The notes: generated by a model from the sequence alone, not told the origin. Positions 34,714 to 44,628 are shown, numbered from the stretch's first letter. The stretch is 64,000 bases of DNA from Myxococcales bacterium (GCA_004193285.1 SECP01000001.1:1-64000), one strand, 5' to 3'. Made by a program: numbers and translations.

Positions 34714-37230
34714 TCAGTCGAAGGGACGATTCTCTGCTTCTTCGATTTGTGCGAGCGCGGCCGCGAGCGCGTCCTTGGCGCGCTCGAGGGAGCCGCGATC
34801 TTCACTCCACTTGCCGTTGGCGCGCGTCAGCTTGGCGGTCACGTTCTCCAGCTCCCCGCGCAGGTCCGCGCTGCCGGCGTTCGCGGAAGCGAGCGCGGCC
34901 TCCAGCTGTACCACCTTCGTATCGCGCTCCTCCACCGCGGCCTTCTCGGCGTCGCGCTGAGAAGTGCGCTCGGCCAGCTCTGCTTCGAGCTGAGCGATCT
35001 TCGCGTCGCGCTCCTCGAGCGTGAGCGCCTTGGAGTCACGCTCGTTGGTGCGCTGGGCCAGCTCGCTGGAGACCAGCTCGTTGCGCTCGCTCAGCTGCGT
35101 GATCGTGCGCTGCGCGTCGTCGCGCTCCGCGCTGCGCGACGCGACCTCCTCCTCCAGCGCCGCGATCCGAGCGTCCCTCGCCGCCTCCGACGCTTGCTTC
35201 TGATCGACCAGAGCCATCAGGGCCGCGGTGTGGTCGGCGGCCTCCTTCGCTTGCTCCTTCTCGTGCTCGGAGATGATTTCGGCCTCGCGCTCGGCGAGGC
35301 TCCTCGTGGCGGCTTGCTCGTGCTCGGCCAGCGCCTGCTCGTGCTCGGCGCGCAGCTTGGCGAGCGAGTCCTCCCCCGCGCGGTGCAGCGCGGCGAGCTT
35401 GGCCTCGTGCTCCTTCCGCAGCTCGGCTTCGCGCGCCGCGACCGCCTCGGCCTTGGCGATGTCGCTCTGCTCACGCACACCGACGAGCGCCTGCTCGTGC
35501 TCGGCCCGCGCCGCTTCGCGCGCTTCTTGGCGAGCCGCTTCCGCGAGCTCTTGCGCGGCGGTTTCCGCCGCCGCCAGCGCTCGACTCTTGGCGCGATCCG
35601 CCTCTTGCAGCGCTTGCTGGTGGTCGGCGATGAGCGTCGCCTTCTCTTCCTCCTTCTCCGCCAGCGCGGCTTGATGCGCGGCGTTCAGCTCGCCGATCTC
35701 GGCGATGCGCGCGTCCAGGTCGGCCTTGGTCTTCTCGGACTTGCGCTTGAAGTCGTCGGCTCGCTTGACCGCTTGGTCCTTGTCGCCTTTGGCGGCGTCG
35801 GTAGCGCGCGTCAGGTCCAGGACCTGCTTTTCCAGCTCCGCGATGCGGTCGGTGAAGTCCGCCCTCTCGCGCTCGAGCGCCAGCGACGAGTCGCGGAGAG
35901 CCAAGAGCTCTTTCTCGCGGTACGAGAGCTGGTCCTTGAAGTCGAGGATATCCTTGTCTTTTTTGTTGAGCTGCTCGCGCAGATCCAAAAACTCTCGCGC
36001 CGAGCCCGCGCTCTTCCCGCTCGAAGCGAGCTTCGCTTGCGCGTCGGTCAGGTCGCGTTGCAGGCGCTGGACCTCTACGTCCTTGTTCGCGCCGCGTCGC
36101 CCGGTTTCTTCGAGCTCACCGACTTTGTCTTTCGTGCGACGCAGCTCGTCCTCGAGCTCCTTCACCCGTTGACGAGATTTCTCGAGCTCCTCCCTGAACT
36201 TGCCGACGTCCCCCACCTCCGCCGCCCGAGGGGGCAGGGAGGATGGCCGCATCGAAGACAGGCGCGGTGCGACGGCGGCCGCGGGCGCAAGCGACGGCGG
36301 GCGCGGGAGCTCGGGCTCGGGCGGCGCGGAGCCGGCGAGCGGAGCCAGGCTCGGCGCGGCCACCTCCACGTCATCCAACTCGACGAGAGCCTCTTCTTCG
36401 GCAGGCAAGTCCGCAGGCGGCGCGCTCGGCATCGCCGCCTCCGGCTCCGGCTCGCGTTCCAGGGCGGCGGCCGCCTCCGGAGCCACCGAAGGCTCGCTGA
36501 CAGTCACCTCCGTCTCGGCGATCTCCGCCTCTTCCACCACCACTTCTTGGCTCGCGTCGCCGGCAAACGGAGCCTCCGGAGCGGCGCTGGGAGGACGAAT
36601 CGAAGGCGCGGCGATCTCCGGCTCGTCGATGAGGGCCCCGAAGGCCTGCTCCGCAAAGTCCTCCACGTCTGCATCCACCGCGCTCTCTCGAGTGGACGTG
36701 CTGGTCTCGCCGTCTTCCACGCTCACGCTCGGAGCGGCGCCTCGTGCATCGGCCGAGCTGCCGTCCTCCACCTCGGCGTCTTCGATCTCGATGTCGTCGT
36801 CGAGCACGATGTCTTCGTCGCTCACCGATGGCGCTTCGCTGGCGCCCGCCGCGGGCACGAGCGACACGTACGCCTGGATGCGCGTCACCAGGTCTTGGAA
36901 GGAGATCGGCTTGTGAACGTAATCTTCGGCGCGCGTGCGCAGGCGCCGGTGCTGCTCGAAGGTCTCTTCGGTGGACTCCGAGCTCATGATGATGAGCGGG
37001 ACGTCCTTCAGCGCCGGATCGCGCTTGAGCTTGTTGCACACCGAGAAGCCGTTCATGCGCGGCAGCTCGATGGCGAGCAAGATGAGGTCTGGCTTGTTGC
37101 TCGACGCGGCGGTGAGCCCGCTGTTGGCGTCGTCGACGACGGTGACCTCACAGCCATAGGTGAGGAGCCCCGCGCGGAGCGTTTCTGCGAACGACGGATC
37201 ACTCTCGAAAACGAGTACCTTGATGGCCAT
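34714..37230 (-). CDS. FrzS-like protein: atypical receiver plus long coiled coil
   Basis: 838 residues from the ATG at 37230, which is preceded by AAGGA. The receiver domain (about 3-125) has the fold pattern but Ala53 sits where the phosphoacceptor Asp should be (LLAIELP), so it cannot be phosphorylated there. The conserved Lys107 (HKP) remains. An acidic Ala/Pro-rich segment (~130-360) follows, then heptad-rich coiled coil to about 830. FrzS of Myxococcus xanthus has this architecture and directs polar assembly for type IV pilus motility. Homology is inferred from layout and receiver sequence. Confidence 0.85.
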   Translation of the reverse strand: MAIKVLVFESDPSFAETLRAGLLTYGCEVTVVDDANSGLTAASSNKPDLILLAIELPRMNGFSVCNKLKRDPALKDVPLIIMSSESTEETFEQHRRLRTRAEDYVHKPISFQDLVTRIQAYVSLVPAAGASEAPSVSDEDIVLDDDIEIEDAEVEDGSSADARGAAPSVSVEDGETSTSTRESAVDADVEDFAEQAFGALIDEPEIAAPSIRPPSAAPEAPFAGDASQEVVVEEAEIAETEVTVSEPSVAPEAAAALEREPEPEAAMPSAPPADLPAEEEALVELDDVEVAAPSLAPLAGSAPPEPELPRPPSLAPAAAVAPRLSSMRPSSLPPRAAEVGDVGKFREELEKSRQRVKELEDELRRTKDKVGELEETGRRGANKDVEVQRLQRDLTDAQAKLASSGKSAGSAREFLDLREQLNKKDKDILDFKDQLSYREKELLALRDSSLALERERADFTDRIAELEKQVLDLTRATDAAKGDKDQAVKRADDFKRKSEKTKADLDARIAEIGELNAAHQAALAEKEEEKATLIADHQQALQEADRAKSRALAAAETAAQELAEAARQEAREAARAEHEQALVGVREQSDIAKAEAVAAREAELRKEHEAKLAALHRAGEDSLAKLRAEHEQALAEHEQAATRSLAEREAEIISEHEKEQAKEAADHTAALMALVDQKQASEAARDARIAALEEEVASRSAERDDAQRTITQLSERNELVSSELAQRTNERDSKALTLEERDAKIAQLEAELAERTSQRDAEKAAVEERDTKVVQLEAALASANAGSADLRGELENVTAKLTRANGKWSEDRGSLERAKDALAAALAQIEEAENRPFD

Positions 37231-37327
37231 CCAGGTCCTTGAAATTACGGCGAGAGTCGCCACGATATCGGGCGCTCTTCCGAGGGTCAAACCTGGGCTG
37301 CGGTCTTCGTCTCCGTTCTTGCCGGTC

Positions 37328-37978
37328 TCAGGCGCGGCTTGCCTTTTCCGCGTGTCCGCTTTGGTGCGTACGCTTGGCGAGCACTTCGATAACTTGGCGC
37401 AGGGTCAGACCGCGCTGCGTGAGGGCGACCATGGTGTGGTACAGCACGTCACCCGCTTCGGACAGCACCCGCTCGTCGCTCTCGCTCTTGATGGCGTCGG
37501 CGAGCTCGCCGGCTTCCTCCCGGAGCTTCGCCCCGATTTTCTCGGGTCCGGCGGAGAGCAGCGCTTTCGTGTAGCTCTTCTCCTCGGAGGAGGCTTTGCG
37601 TGCTTCGAGCACCGCCCCGAGCTCCATGAGAAATGGCGCAGCTTCGGTCGGCTGATCGGCGAGCTCACCGGCGGCGCTCACACGCCGAAAAAAGCAGGCA
37701 GGGCGCCCCGTGTGGCAAGACGGGCCGAGGGGGCGGACCGAGAGTAGGAGCGTGTCGGCGTCACAATCGGCCATGACCGAAACGACCTCGAGCACGTTGC
37801 CGGACGTCTCGCCCTTCGTCCACAGGGCGCCGCGTGAACGGCTGAAAAACGTGGCCTTTCCGCTCTCGAGAGTGCGCTCGAGGGCCTGCTGATTCATGTA
37901 AGCCATCATCCGCACCTGTCCGGTCAGGTGGTCTTGGCAAATGGCAGGGATCAGGCCGCGCTCATCAAACTTCAACAT
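37328..37978 (-). CDS. hisIE: Bifunctional phosphoribosyl-AMP cyclohydrolase / phosphoribosyl-ATP diphosphatase
   Basis: 216 residues. The PRA-cyclohydrolase domain (about 1-105) has MAYMN, SRSRG, DCDAD (71-75) and CHTGRPAC with Cys88. The PRA-PH domain (~110-205) has REEAGELADAI and EAGDVLYH. The two catalyse steps 2 and 3 of histidine synthesis. No other his genes lie in the window. It is followed on the same strand by the FrzS-like gene. Confidence 0.95.
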   Translation of the reverse strand: MLKFDERGLIPAICQDHLTGQVRMMAYMNQQALERTLESGKATFFSRSRGALWTKGETSGNVLEVVSVMADCDADTLLLSVRPLGPSCHTGRPACFFRRVSAAGELADQPTEAAPFLMELGAVLEARKASSEEKSYTKALLSAGPEKIGAKLREEAGELADAIKSESDERVLSEAGDVLYHTMVALTQRGLTLRQVIEVLAKRTHQSGHAEKASRA

Positions 37979-38222
37979 GCCGCCCCGGTTTGCCTCACAA
38001 TGGGCCCCTTGGCGAATCCGAAATCGTCACCCGCCGCTGGAGCGTCGGGGACCTTCGCGTTTGGGGGCGCTCGCCCCGAACGCGGGATGACTTGGGGGCC
38101 GCGAGCCTCGAAATTCACTAGCCAATTCACTGAAATCATTGAACTTAATGGTTGGCGCAGTTCCTGCTCAGTCTCCTCGTCAAGCAGCTCCCCTCCTGCC
38201 GCCTCTCTCCTAGGAGAAACCC

Positions 38223-40574
38223 ATGGCCCGAACCGTCGCTCCCCATCTCTCATTCGGAACTAGCGCCCTCATCGGAGCGCTTGCGGTTCTCACTGGCTGC
38301 GGCAACTCGGAGAAACCCGGGGACGGCGCCGGCGTGAGCATCGACGGCGTTTCGCAGATCGTTTACGCGGTCCGCCAGCACACGGTGATGGAGGACGGCA
38401 AGGTCGAGCGCATCGACGTCGCCGGCGGCATGGGGCAGGTGATGGATTACGGCCGCTACGTTCCCGGTGGGCGGCTGGAGCTGCGGGACCTGGCGACGGG
38501 CAAGGTCGACAACATCATCGAGGGCTACGAAGCGGCGGACGTGTCCAGCCTGGACCTTTCGTTCGACGCGACGAAGGTCCTGTTCACGATGAAGCGTGAC
38601 GGCTCGGATCAATACCACGTGTACTGGGCGGGGCTGACGCGCGGGGACGACGGCAAGTTTCCGATCACGCAGCTGACGTTCGGCCCCTACGACGACCAGC
38701 AAGCGATCTGGGCCGCGGGGGATCGTATCGTCTTCACCACCAACCAGGCCTACACGGACATGGGCACGCGCGCGGACGAGTACAACCACGCCCGCGTCGT
38801 CACGCAGCTCGCGAGCATCACGCTGACCGGCGGCGACGCGGACCGCAAGCTCTGCTCACAGAACCTGTCGCACACCGTCACCCTGTTCTCCATGCAAGAC
38901 GGCCGCGTCGGTTTCTCGCGCTGGGAGCATTTGGAGAACGTCAACGACGTGAAGCTGATGGCGATGAACCCGGACTGCACTCAGATGATTGGCTTGAACG
39001 GCCAGTTCGGGAAGCCCGGAAACTCGCTCGTGCAGTTCACGGAGAGCCAAACTCCCTACGTGTTCTACGGCATCGTCACCAACCGCGAGAACACGATTCA
39101 GGCAGGCTCGCTCGTGAAGCTGGACGCACGCTACGTGGGGGACCTCACGAAGCTGGACATGGAAAAGACGTCGGAGGAAGCCTACGAGATGCTCACGCCG
39201 GCGGTGCCGACGGGCGACGAGGCGTCACCGGTCGGTCGCTACCGTTCGCCGGCGGTGCTGCCTGACGGCCGCCTCCTGGTCACGTGGGCGGATCGTGAAG
39301 TCAACGAGCTGAACGAGCTGTCACTGACTCCGCCGGACTACGGCGTCTACGTTTACAACACGGAGAAGCGCCAAAACGAGCTCGTGGTCAACTACGAGAA
39401 GTCTTGGGAGCTGTACGCCAAGCCGGTTGCGGCGCGAGACACTCCGCAGATCATCTCCTCGAGGCAGAACGTCACGGACGCGAGCGTGCCCGCGCTGTTC
39501 GGGTCGATCGACGTCAGGCAATCATCCTTGTACCAGCGCCACAAGAACACGGTGGGCGGCGCTCAGTTCGCGGACGGCACCTCGCTGGACGAAGCGCTGA
39601 AGGGCGCGGTCAAGGTTCGCATCATCGAGGGCTTCTCGAGCGAAGCTGCGACGGGGGCGACCATGTTCGGGCTGACCATGGCCGAGGGCGCCGCGCTCAT
39701 CGGCGAAGCGAAGGTGGAGGCGGACGGCTCTTGGCTCGCGAACGTGCCGCCTTACATTCCCATGCACTTGCAAGCGGTCGACGAGTTCGAGCTCGCGATC
39801 CGCAATGAAACGACGTGGATTCAGGGCATGCCCGGGGAGGACCGGGTATGCGGCGGCTGCCACGAGGACCGCACCCAGCCGAGCTTGCCCGGGGGGCAAG
39901 GCGTCACCATCGCGCGCGGCCGCGGGCCGGAGGACTTCATGGTCCCCGTGCTGGAGCGCACGGAGTACCCGTGGTTCGGCGCCAACGACGAGAACAACCC
40001 CAACCAAATCCAGGCCCTCTTCGACCAGAAGTGCGTGAGCTGCCACAACCAAGAGACGAACGGGGACAAGCCTCAAGAGTTTTACGAGCTCGCGGGGATG
40101 AACGCCGCCACCGGGACCGAGTACAAGTCCCCCCCCATCCCGCGCATGGACCTGTCGTCGCGGAGCATCGAGGTCACGTACGACCGGCAGACCCACGAGT
40201 GGCCCGCGTCTTACGTGTCCATCTTCTACCCTGCTGCGCTCGAGATGGAGATGGAGCGCATCGACATGGTCACCGGCACCATCCCTCCCAAGTGGGGCGT
40301 CCCCAGCGACGCGCGGCACAGCGCGCTCATCGAGAAGCTGAACATCACCTCCGAGCTGGACGGGGCCAAGTACGCTTGGCCGCTCGGGGAAGCTTTCTCG
40401 CTCGGGACAATCGCCGGCGCAGCCCGCACGGACCACGCCGCGGAAGCGAACCTGACCCGCGAGGAAGTGCGCATGCTCGTGCGCGCCATCGACATGGGCG
40501 GGCAGTACTTCGCGCGGCAAAACACCGGCTTCAAGCCATTCAACAACGACCCCGTCGCGGGCACCCAGTACTGA
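38223..40574 (+). CDS. Haem-binding beta-propeller lipoprotein (hydrazine synthase alpha-like)
   Basis: 783 residues; the start is preceded by AGGAG. Lipobox LTGC (23-26). The N-terminal ~430 residues carry propeller-like repeats (LDLSFDATKVLFTMKRDG, PAVLPDGRLLVTW). A middle domain with VPPYIPMHLQAVDEFELAI precedes two haem c motifs, CGGCH (543-547) and CVSCH (604-608). The layout resembles the alpha subunit of hydrazine synthase, a family that also has many members outside anammox bacteria. True hydrazine synthesis is not implied. It heads a cluster with the HEAT-repeat and large cytochrome genes. Confidence 0.65.
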   Translation: MARTVAPHLSFGTSALIGALAVLTGCGNSEKPGDGAGVSIDGVSQIVYAVRQHTVMEDGKVERIDVAGGMGQVMDYGRYVPGGRLELRDLATGKVDNIIEGYEAADVSSLDLSFDATKVLFTMKRDGSDQYHVYWAGLTRGDDGKFPITQLTFGPYDDQQAIWAAGDRIVFTTNQAYTDMGTRADEYNHARVVTQLASITLTGGDADRKLCSQNLSHTVTLFSMQDGRVGFSRWEHLENVNDVKLMAMNPDCTQMIGLNGQFGKPGNSLVQFTESQTPYVFYGIVTNRENTIQAGSLVKLDARYVGDLTKLDMEKTSEEAYEMLTPAVPTGDEASPVGRYRSPAVLPDGRLLVTWADREVNELNELSLTPPDYGVYVYNTEKRQNELVVNYEKSWELYAKPVAARDTPQIISSRQNVTDASVPALFGSIDVRQSSLYQRHKNTVGGAQFADGTSLDEALKGAVKVRIIEGFSSEAATGATMFGLTMAEGAALIGEAKVEADGSWLANVPPYIPMHLQAVDEFELAIRNETTWIQGMPGEDRVCGGCHEDRTQPSLPGGQGVTIARGRGPEDFMVPVLERTEYPWFGANDENNPNQIQALFDQKCVSCHNQETNGDKPQEFYELAGMNAATGTEYKSPPIPRMDLSSRSIEVTYDRQTHEWPASYVSIFYPAALEMEMERIDMVTGTIPPKWGVPSDARHSALIEKLNITSELDGAKYAWPLGEAFSLGTIAGAARTDHAAEANLTREEVRMLVRAIDMGGQYFARQNTGFKPFNNDPVAGTQY

Positions 40575-40592
40575 GCCGAAAGGAGTTAGATC

Positions 40593-41516
40593 ATGACCAT
40601 CAAGCTCTCTAGCCTGTTCAAGTCTTCCCTCCTCCTCGGCAGCCTGCTGTGCGCCACCAGCGCCAGCGCGGAGGATAACGTGACCGCCGGTCGGGCCGAG
40701 GTGTACAAACAGCTTGCGCCGGGATCGCTGGAGGCGGTCAGTAGCCGTGAGCAGATCAAGAAGCTCGGCGCCTCCAACATCGCTCCCACCCGCATTTGGA
40801 AGGTGCTTGAGCACGGGGAGAAGCTCGAGTGCTTGGAGTGCATCCCGGTCGTATCCAAGCTGCTGTACAACCCCCACCCGAAGACGCGCGAGATCGCGGC
40901 GTGGTGGCTGCGGCGCCGCATCTTCGGCGTCTTTGGTCCCGGCCAAGTCTACCAGCAGGCAGTAAACGCCCTGGCGGACGCGAGCGAGAGCGAGTCCCAT
41001 CGCGTCTACGCCGCCAACGCGCTGGGGGAGTTCCTATCGCTCAGCGGGGTGCCGGCGCTGAAGACCGCGGTCACGAAGGACGCCTCTGCGCTCGTGCGCG
41101 GCGCCGCGGTAGCTGCGCTCGAGCGCCTCAACTCGTCCGGTGACGGTGCGCTCGGGGCGGCCCTGACGGATAGTGACGAGAGCGTGAAGCTCGCCGCACT
41201 GCACGCTACCACCCGGATCAACTCCTTCACGGATGCCGCCTCCGTGGTGGCGCTGGTGGGCGACTCTTCGGCTCTCGTCCGGCGCCGCGCCGCAGAGACG
41301 CTCGGGGTCATGAAGTCGGAAGACGCCGTCGCGGCTCTGATGGTGCTGGGCACGGAGGGCGAGGAGTCGGACGCCTCGGTGCGCACGGCCGCTATTTGGG
41401 CCTTGGGCCAGATTGGTGACACCGCCGCGCGCAGCGTGATCCTGGACGCCCAGCAAGACTCGGACGTCTCGGTCCGAAGCGCGGCCAAGATCGCGGCGCG
41501 TATGCTGAGGCTCTGA
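40593..41516 (+). CDS. Periplasmic HEAT-repeat protein
   Basis: 307 residues with a signal peptide (cut after ASA, 24-26). Residues ~90-305 form consecutive HEAT/PBS-lyase-type repeats (VRGAAVAALERLN, VRRRAAETLGVMK, VRTAAIWALGQIG, VRSAAKIAARMLRL). A CLEC pair (Cys80, Cys83) precedes them. Such solenoids serve as protein-protein scaffolds. Its place 18 nt after one cytochrome lipoprotein gene and 49 nt before the other suggests it holds the two together. Confidence 0.85.
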   Translation: MTIKLSSLFKSSLLLGSLLCATSASAEDNVTAGRAEVYKQLAPGSLEAVSSREQIKKLGASNIAPTRIWKVLEHGEKLECLECIPVVSKLLYNPHPKTREIAAWWLRRRIFGVFGPGQVYQQAVNALADASESESHRVYAANALGEFLSLSGVPALKTAVTKDASALVRGAAVAALERLNSSGDGALGAALTDSDESVKLAALHATTRINSFTDAASVVALVGDSSALVRRRAAETLGVMKSEDAVAALMVLGTEGEESDASVRTAAIWALGQIGDTAARSVILDAQQDSDVSVRSAAKIAARMLRL

Positions 41517-41565
41517 TACCCACACCTCCCCACGTGGGCGAGCGTGCTATTGCACGGTAGAGGAC

Positions 41566-44500
41566 ATGCTGTCGCTTCACAGGCATTGGTCCGTCGTGTT
41601 GTGTGCGCCCTTGCTGCTGGCAGCGGCGGGGTGCGAGCGCAAAGAGCAAACGGCGGAGACGAACTTCTATCAGCGCCGTATCGGCCCCATCTTGGAGCGG
41701 TCGTGCGCGGAGGGCCCAGCCAAGGCCGGCTGTCACGTGCGCGCGGACGACAAGGGCAACGCGCTCGGCAACTTGAGCCTCGCCTCTTACGAAGACCTGC
41801 TGAAGCGGCGAGACCTCCTCGTGGACTACGGCCCTTACGGGATGCCGGGGCTGCTCGCGAAGGTCGCGCCGGATTTCAAGCTCGCGCTGACGAACTGGAA
41901 GACCAATACGCCGCTCGTCATCGGCTCGCACATCGCGCACCAAGGCGGCTCGCCGATAGACATCACCTCTACCTCCTTCACGCAGCTGCAAACGTGGATG
42001 GAAAATGGGGCCGCGGCCAACAACGCGCGCCAAGCCGACAAGCAGTACCCGACGACCGCCTGCTCGGACACGCTCGGCGTGGACCCCGCGTTCGACCCGG
42101 ACCGCGATCCCAGCGCGGCGGACTTTGCCACGTTTCAGGAGCGCGTGAGCCCCGTGCTTGGAGAGAGCTGCGCAGCTTCCAATTGCCATGGCTCCGCGTC
42201 GAACTCGCTACACCTCACTTGCGGAACGAGCGCGGAGCAGGTGCGCTGGAACTACTTCGCGACGCAGGACTACGTCTCCACTGACTCGCCGCTGAGCGAG
42301 ATCGTCCGGCGCCCGCTCGCGGCTGCCGCCGGCGGCACCTTCCATGAAGGCGGGACCGTCTTCGAGAGCACCGCGGACGCCGGCTACCAAGCGCTCTTGG
42401 ACTGGGCCGCCGAGAAGGGCGGTCCTACCAACGTGGACACGAGCCCCGGCTTCGAATTTTTTACGGAGCGCGTGCAGCCCATGCTCGTGCGTCGCGGCTG
42501 CATGATGCTCGGCTGCCACTCATCGTCGATGTTCCACGACTACCGCTTGCGCGGCGGCAGCGGTGGCCACTTCGGCTTGCCCGCCACGCGCAAGAACTAC
42601 GACCTCACCCTCGAGCAGCTCGCGCTGGACGCACCGAACCCGGAGGCGAGCCGGCTCGTCCGCAAGAACCTCGTCCCCGCGCCGTACGGTCCGGGGATCC
42701 TGCACCGCGGGGGGCCGCTGCTCGCCGAGCACCCTGCCACGTGCGACGCCGCGGCTTCCGCCACCGGCCCGCTCGACGAGCAGAGCGAGTACTGCGTCAT
42801 CACCGCCTGGATCGAGATGGAGCGGCAAGCGCGCATGCCAGAGCGCGGCCTCTCCGGTCTCGTCTTCGTGCGGCGCACCCCCGCGCCCGGTAGGGATTGG
42901 GCGCAGGACTACGGCAATTTCGCCGGCGGCGCCGAGCTGGTGCGCGTGGCCGCGTCGGAAGACGACACCGGCGCGGTCACCATCGGCGCGGAAGAGAGCC
43001 TCTCCGCGCTCTGCGGCTTGCCCGCCACCGCGGACGTGCGCCGGCCGACCGTGTCTTGGGACGGCAAACGTATCGCCTTCTCGGCGAGGGTTTCGGAGTC
43101 CGAGCCGCTCGGCGTGTACGTCGTAGACGGCGCTTCCTGCGCGCTAGAGGCGGCGATCGCGGCCCCGGCCGTAGACGACGCTGGCGGCGCAGTGCCGGAC
43201 AACGGCGAGCTCGTTCACAACTTCGACCCCGTCTTCTCCGCGGACGATCGGTTGGTCTTCGTCTCCACGCGCGGCAATGTCACCGCCACGTCGAGCTTCC
43301 CCGGCTACTCCGGGCCGCAGCGTACGCCTGCGGATCCGAGCAAGCTGAACGCGAACCTCTATGTGCTGGAGGGCGGTAAGATCCGTCAGCTGACGTTCCT
43401 GCTGAACCAGGAGCTATCACCCAGCTTCATGCGGGACGGTCGCTTGATCCTGGTGACGGAGAAGCGGCAGCCGGGCTTCTATCAGCTCGCGGGGCGGCGC
43501 ATGAATCTGGACGGCGGGGACTACCACCCGCTCTTCGGGCAGCGCGGCACCATCGGCTTCAACCAATTCACGGACGTGGTGGAGCTGTCGGACAAAAATC
43601 TCGCTGCCATCTTCAGCGAGCGGGGCGCCGCGCACGGTGCCGGGGCGCTCGCGCTGATCAACCGCAGCCTCGGCGTCGATCAGCGGGATGACGACCCCGC
43701 CGCCTTCGTGCAGGATCCGGCCGCCATCGGCTACCCGAGCGCGGACTTTTACCAGCACTCGCTCCGCATGCTGGACCCCAGCGCCACCGGCAAGCTCTCG
43801 GGCACTCAGGGCGCGTACAAGAGCCCGGCGCCGCTACCGAACGGTGACATCCTCGTGAGCTACGCCGCCAACGTGGTCGCGCTCGAGGATTTCAGCGGCA
43901 ACTTCGATATCGTCTCGGTGAACCCGAGCACGGGCGCGCGCACGCCGCTCGTGACGGGGCCTTCGGACGAGATCTGGCCAGCGGCCATCTATCCGCGCTC
44001 GTCGATCGGCATCTTCGAGTCTCGCTTGGACGAAGCGAACGGGGCGTCGCAGCTCGGCGGCGATCCGCGCTACTCGGACGTCACCATCTTGGACGTGAAC
44101 GTCCTCGCCAGCCTCGTGTTCCAGAACACGCGCAGCGGCCGCCCCACCCAAGGCGCTTCCGCGCTACGGGCAGTTTGGGAGAGCCTCCCGCCGCAAGACG
44201 GCAAGACCTTTGCCGAGCTGGATTCGCGCTTCGTCACGACGGACGCCTTCGGGCAGTTGTACTCACGGCGCCAGCTCCTCGGCGTGCCGGACGTCTTTGC
44301 GGATGGCTCCGCCGTCATGCGCCTGCGCGGCGGCAGCCCGATTCAGCTCGAGCTCATGACCCAGCTCGCCGGCGATACCGAGCCGAGTGCGCACCTCCAG
44401 CGCGAGGAGATGCAGTTCTATCCGGGGGAGGTCGTTCGTCAGGGCTTCCGTCGCGAGCTGTTCGACGGTCTGTGCGGAGGCTGCCACGGCTCGGTCAGCG

Positions 44501-44619
44501 GCATGGAGAACGACGTGGCGGTCAACCCGGACATCCTGACTCAAGCCTCGGACGTGGTCGCCCGTGGCAAGCGGCCGACTGACTTGAGTCAGGCCTCCGG
44601 CGAAGACACGGGCCCCTGA
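41566..44619 (+). CDS. Large multihaem-like lipoprotein with C-x4-CH motifs and propeller repeats
   Basis: 1017 residues; lipobox AAGC (20-23). The N-terminal third has unconventional haem-like motifs: C47-x8-CH (56-57), C202-x4-CH (207-208) and C312-x4-CH (317-318), each following an IxPIL/VxPVL/VQPML lead-in as in cytochrome c domains. A propeller-like domain follows (TVSWDGKRIAFSARV, DPVFSADDRLVFVSTRG, PSFMRDGRLILVTEK), and a canonical CGGCH (970-974) sits near the C-terminus. It resembles the 783-residue neighbour rearranged. An extracytoplasmic electron-transfer role is inferred. Confidence 0.65.
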   Translation: MLSLHRHWSVVLCAPLLLAAAGCERKEQTAETNFYQRRIGPILERSCAEGPAKAGCHVRADDKGNALGNLSLASYEDLLKRRDLLVDYGPYGMPGLLAKVAPDFKLALTNWKTNTPLVIGSHIAHQGGSPIDITSTSFTQLQTWMENGAAANNARQADKQYPTTACSDTLGVDPAFDPDRDPSAADFATFQERVSPVLGESCAASNCHGSASNSLHLTCGTSAEQVRWNYFATQDYVSTDSPLSEIVRRPLAAAAGGTFHEGGTVFESTADAGYQALLDWAAEKGGPTNVDTSPGFEFFTERVQPMLVRRGCMMLGCHSSSMFHDYRLRGGSGGHFGLPATRKNYDLTLEQLALDAPNPEASRLVRKNLVPAPYGPGILHRGGPLLAEHPATCDAAASATGPLDEQSEYCVITAWIEMERQARMPERGLSGLVFVRRTPAPGRDWAQDYGNFAGGAELVRVAASEDDTGAVTIGAEESLSALCGLPATADVRRPTVSWDGKRIAFSARVSESEPLGVYVVDGASCALEAAIAAPAVDDAGGAVPDNGELVHNFDPVFSADDRLVFVSTRGNVTATSSFPGYSGPQRTPADPSKLNANLYVLEGGKIRQLTFLLNQELSPSFMRDGRLILVTEKRQPGFYQLAGRRMNLDGGDYHPLFGQRGTIGFNQFTDVVELSDKNLAAIFSERGAAHGAGALALINRSLGVDQRDDDPAAFVQDPAAIGYPSADFYQHSLRMLDPSATGKLSGTQGAYKSPAPLPNGDILVSYAANVVALEDFSGNFDIVSVNPSTGARTPLVTGPSDEIWPAAIYPRSSIGIFESRLDEANGASQLGGDPRYSDVTILDVNVLASLVFQNTRSGRPTQGASALRAVWESLPPQDGKTFAELDSRFVTTDAFGQLYSRRQLLGVPDVFADGSAVMRLRGGSPIQLELMTQLAGDTEPSAHLQREEMQFYPGEVVRQGFRRELFDGLCGGCHGSVSGMENDVAVNPDILTQASDVVARGKRPTDLSQASGEDTGP

Positions 44620-44628
44620 GTCAGCTCG

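Noticed and set aside
39522-41000. Long minus-strand open frame opposite the haem lipoprotein and HEAT gene
   Set aside because: His/Arg/Leu-rich shadow of two plus-strand genes that have signal peptides and motifs.
38223-44619. Genuine hydrazine synthase / anammox metabolism
   Set aside because: Only alpha-like architecture is seen, no beta/gamma subunit or hydrazine dehydrogenase, and the organism looks like a myxobacterium.
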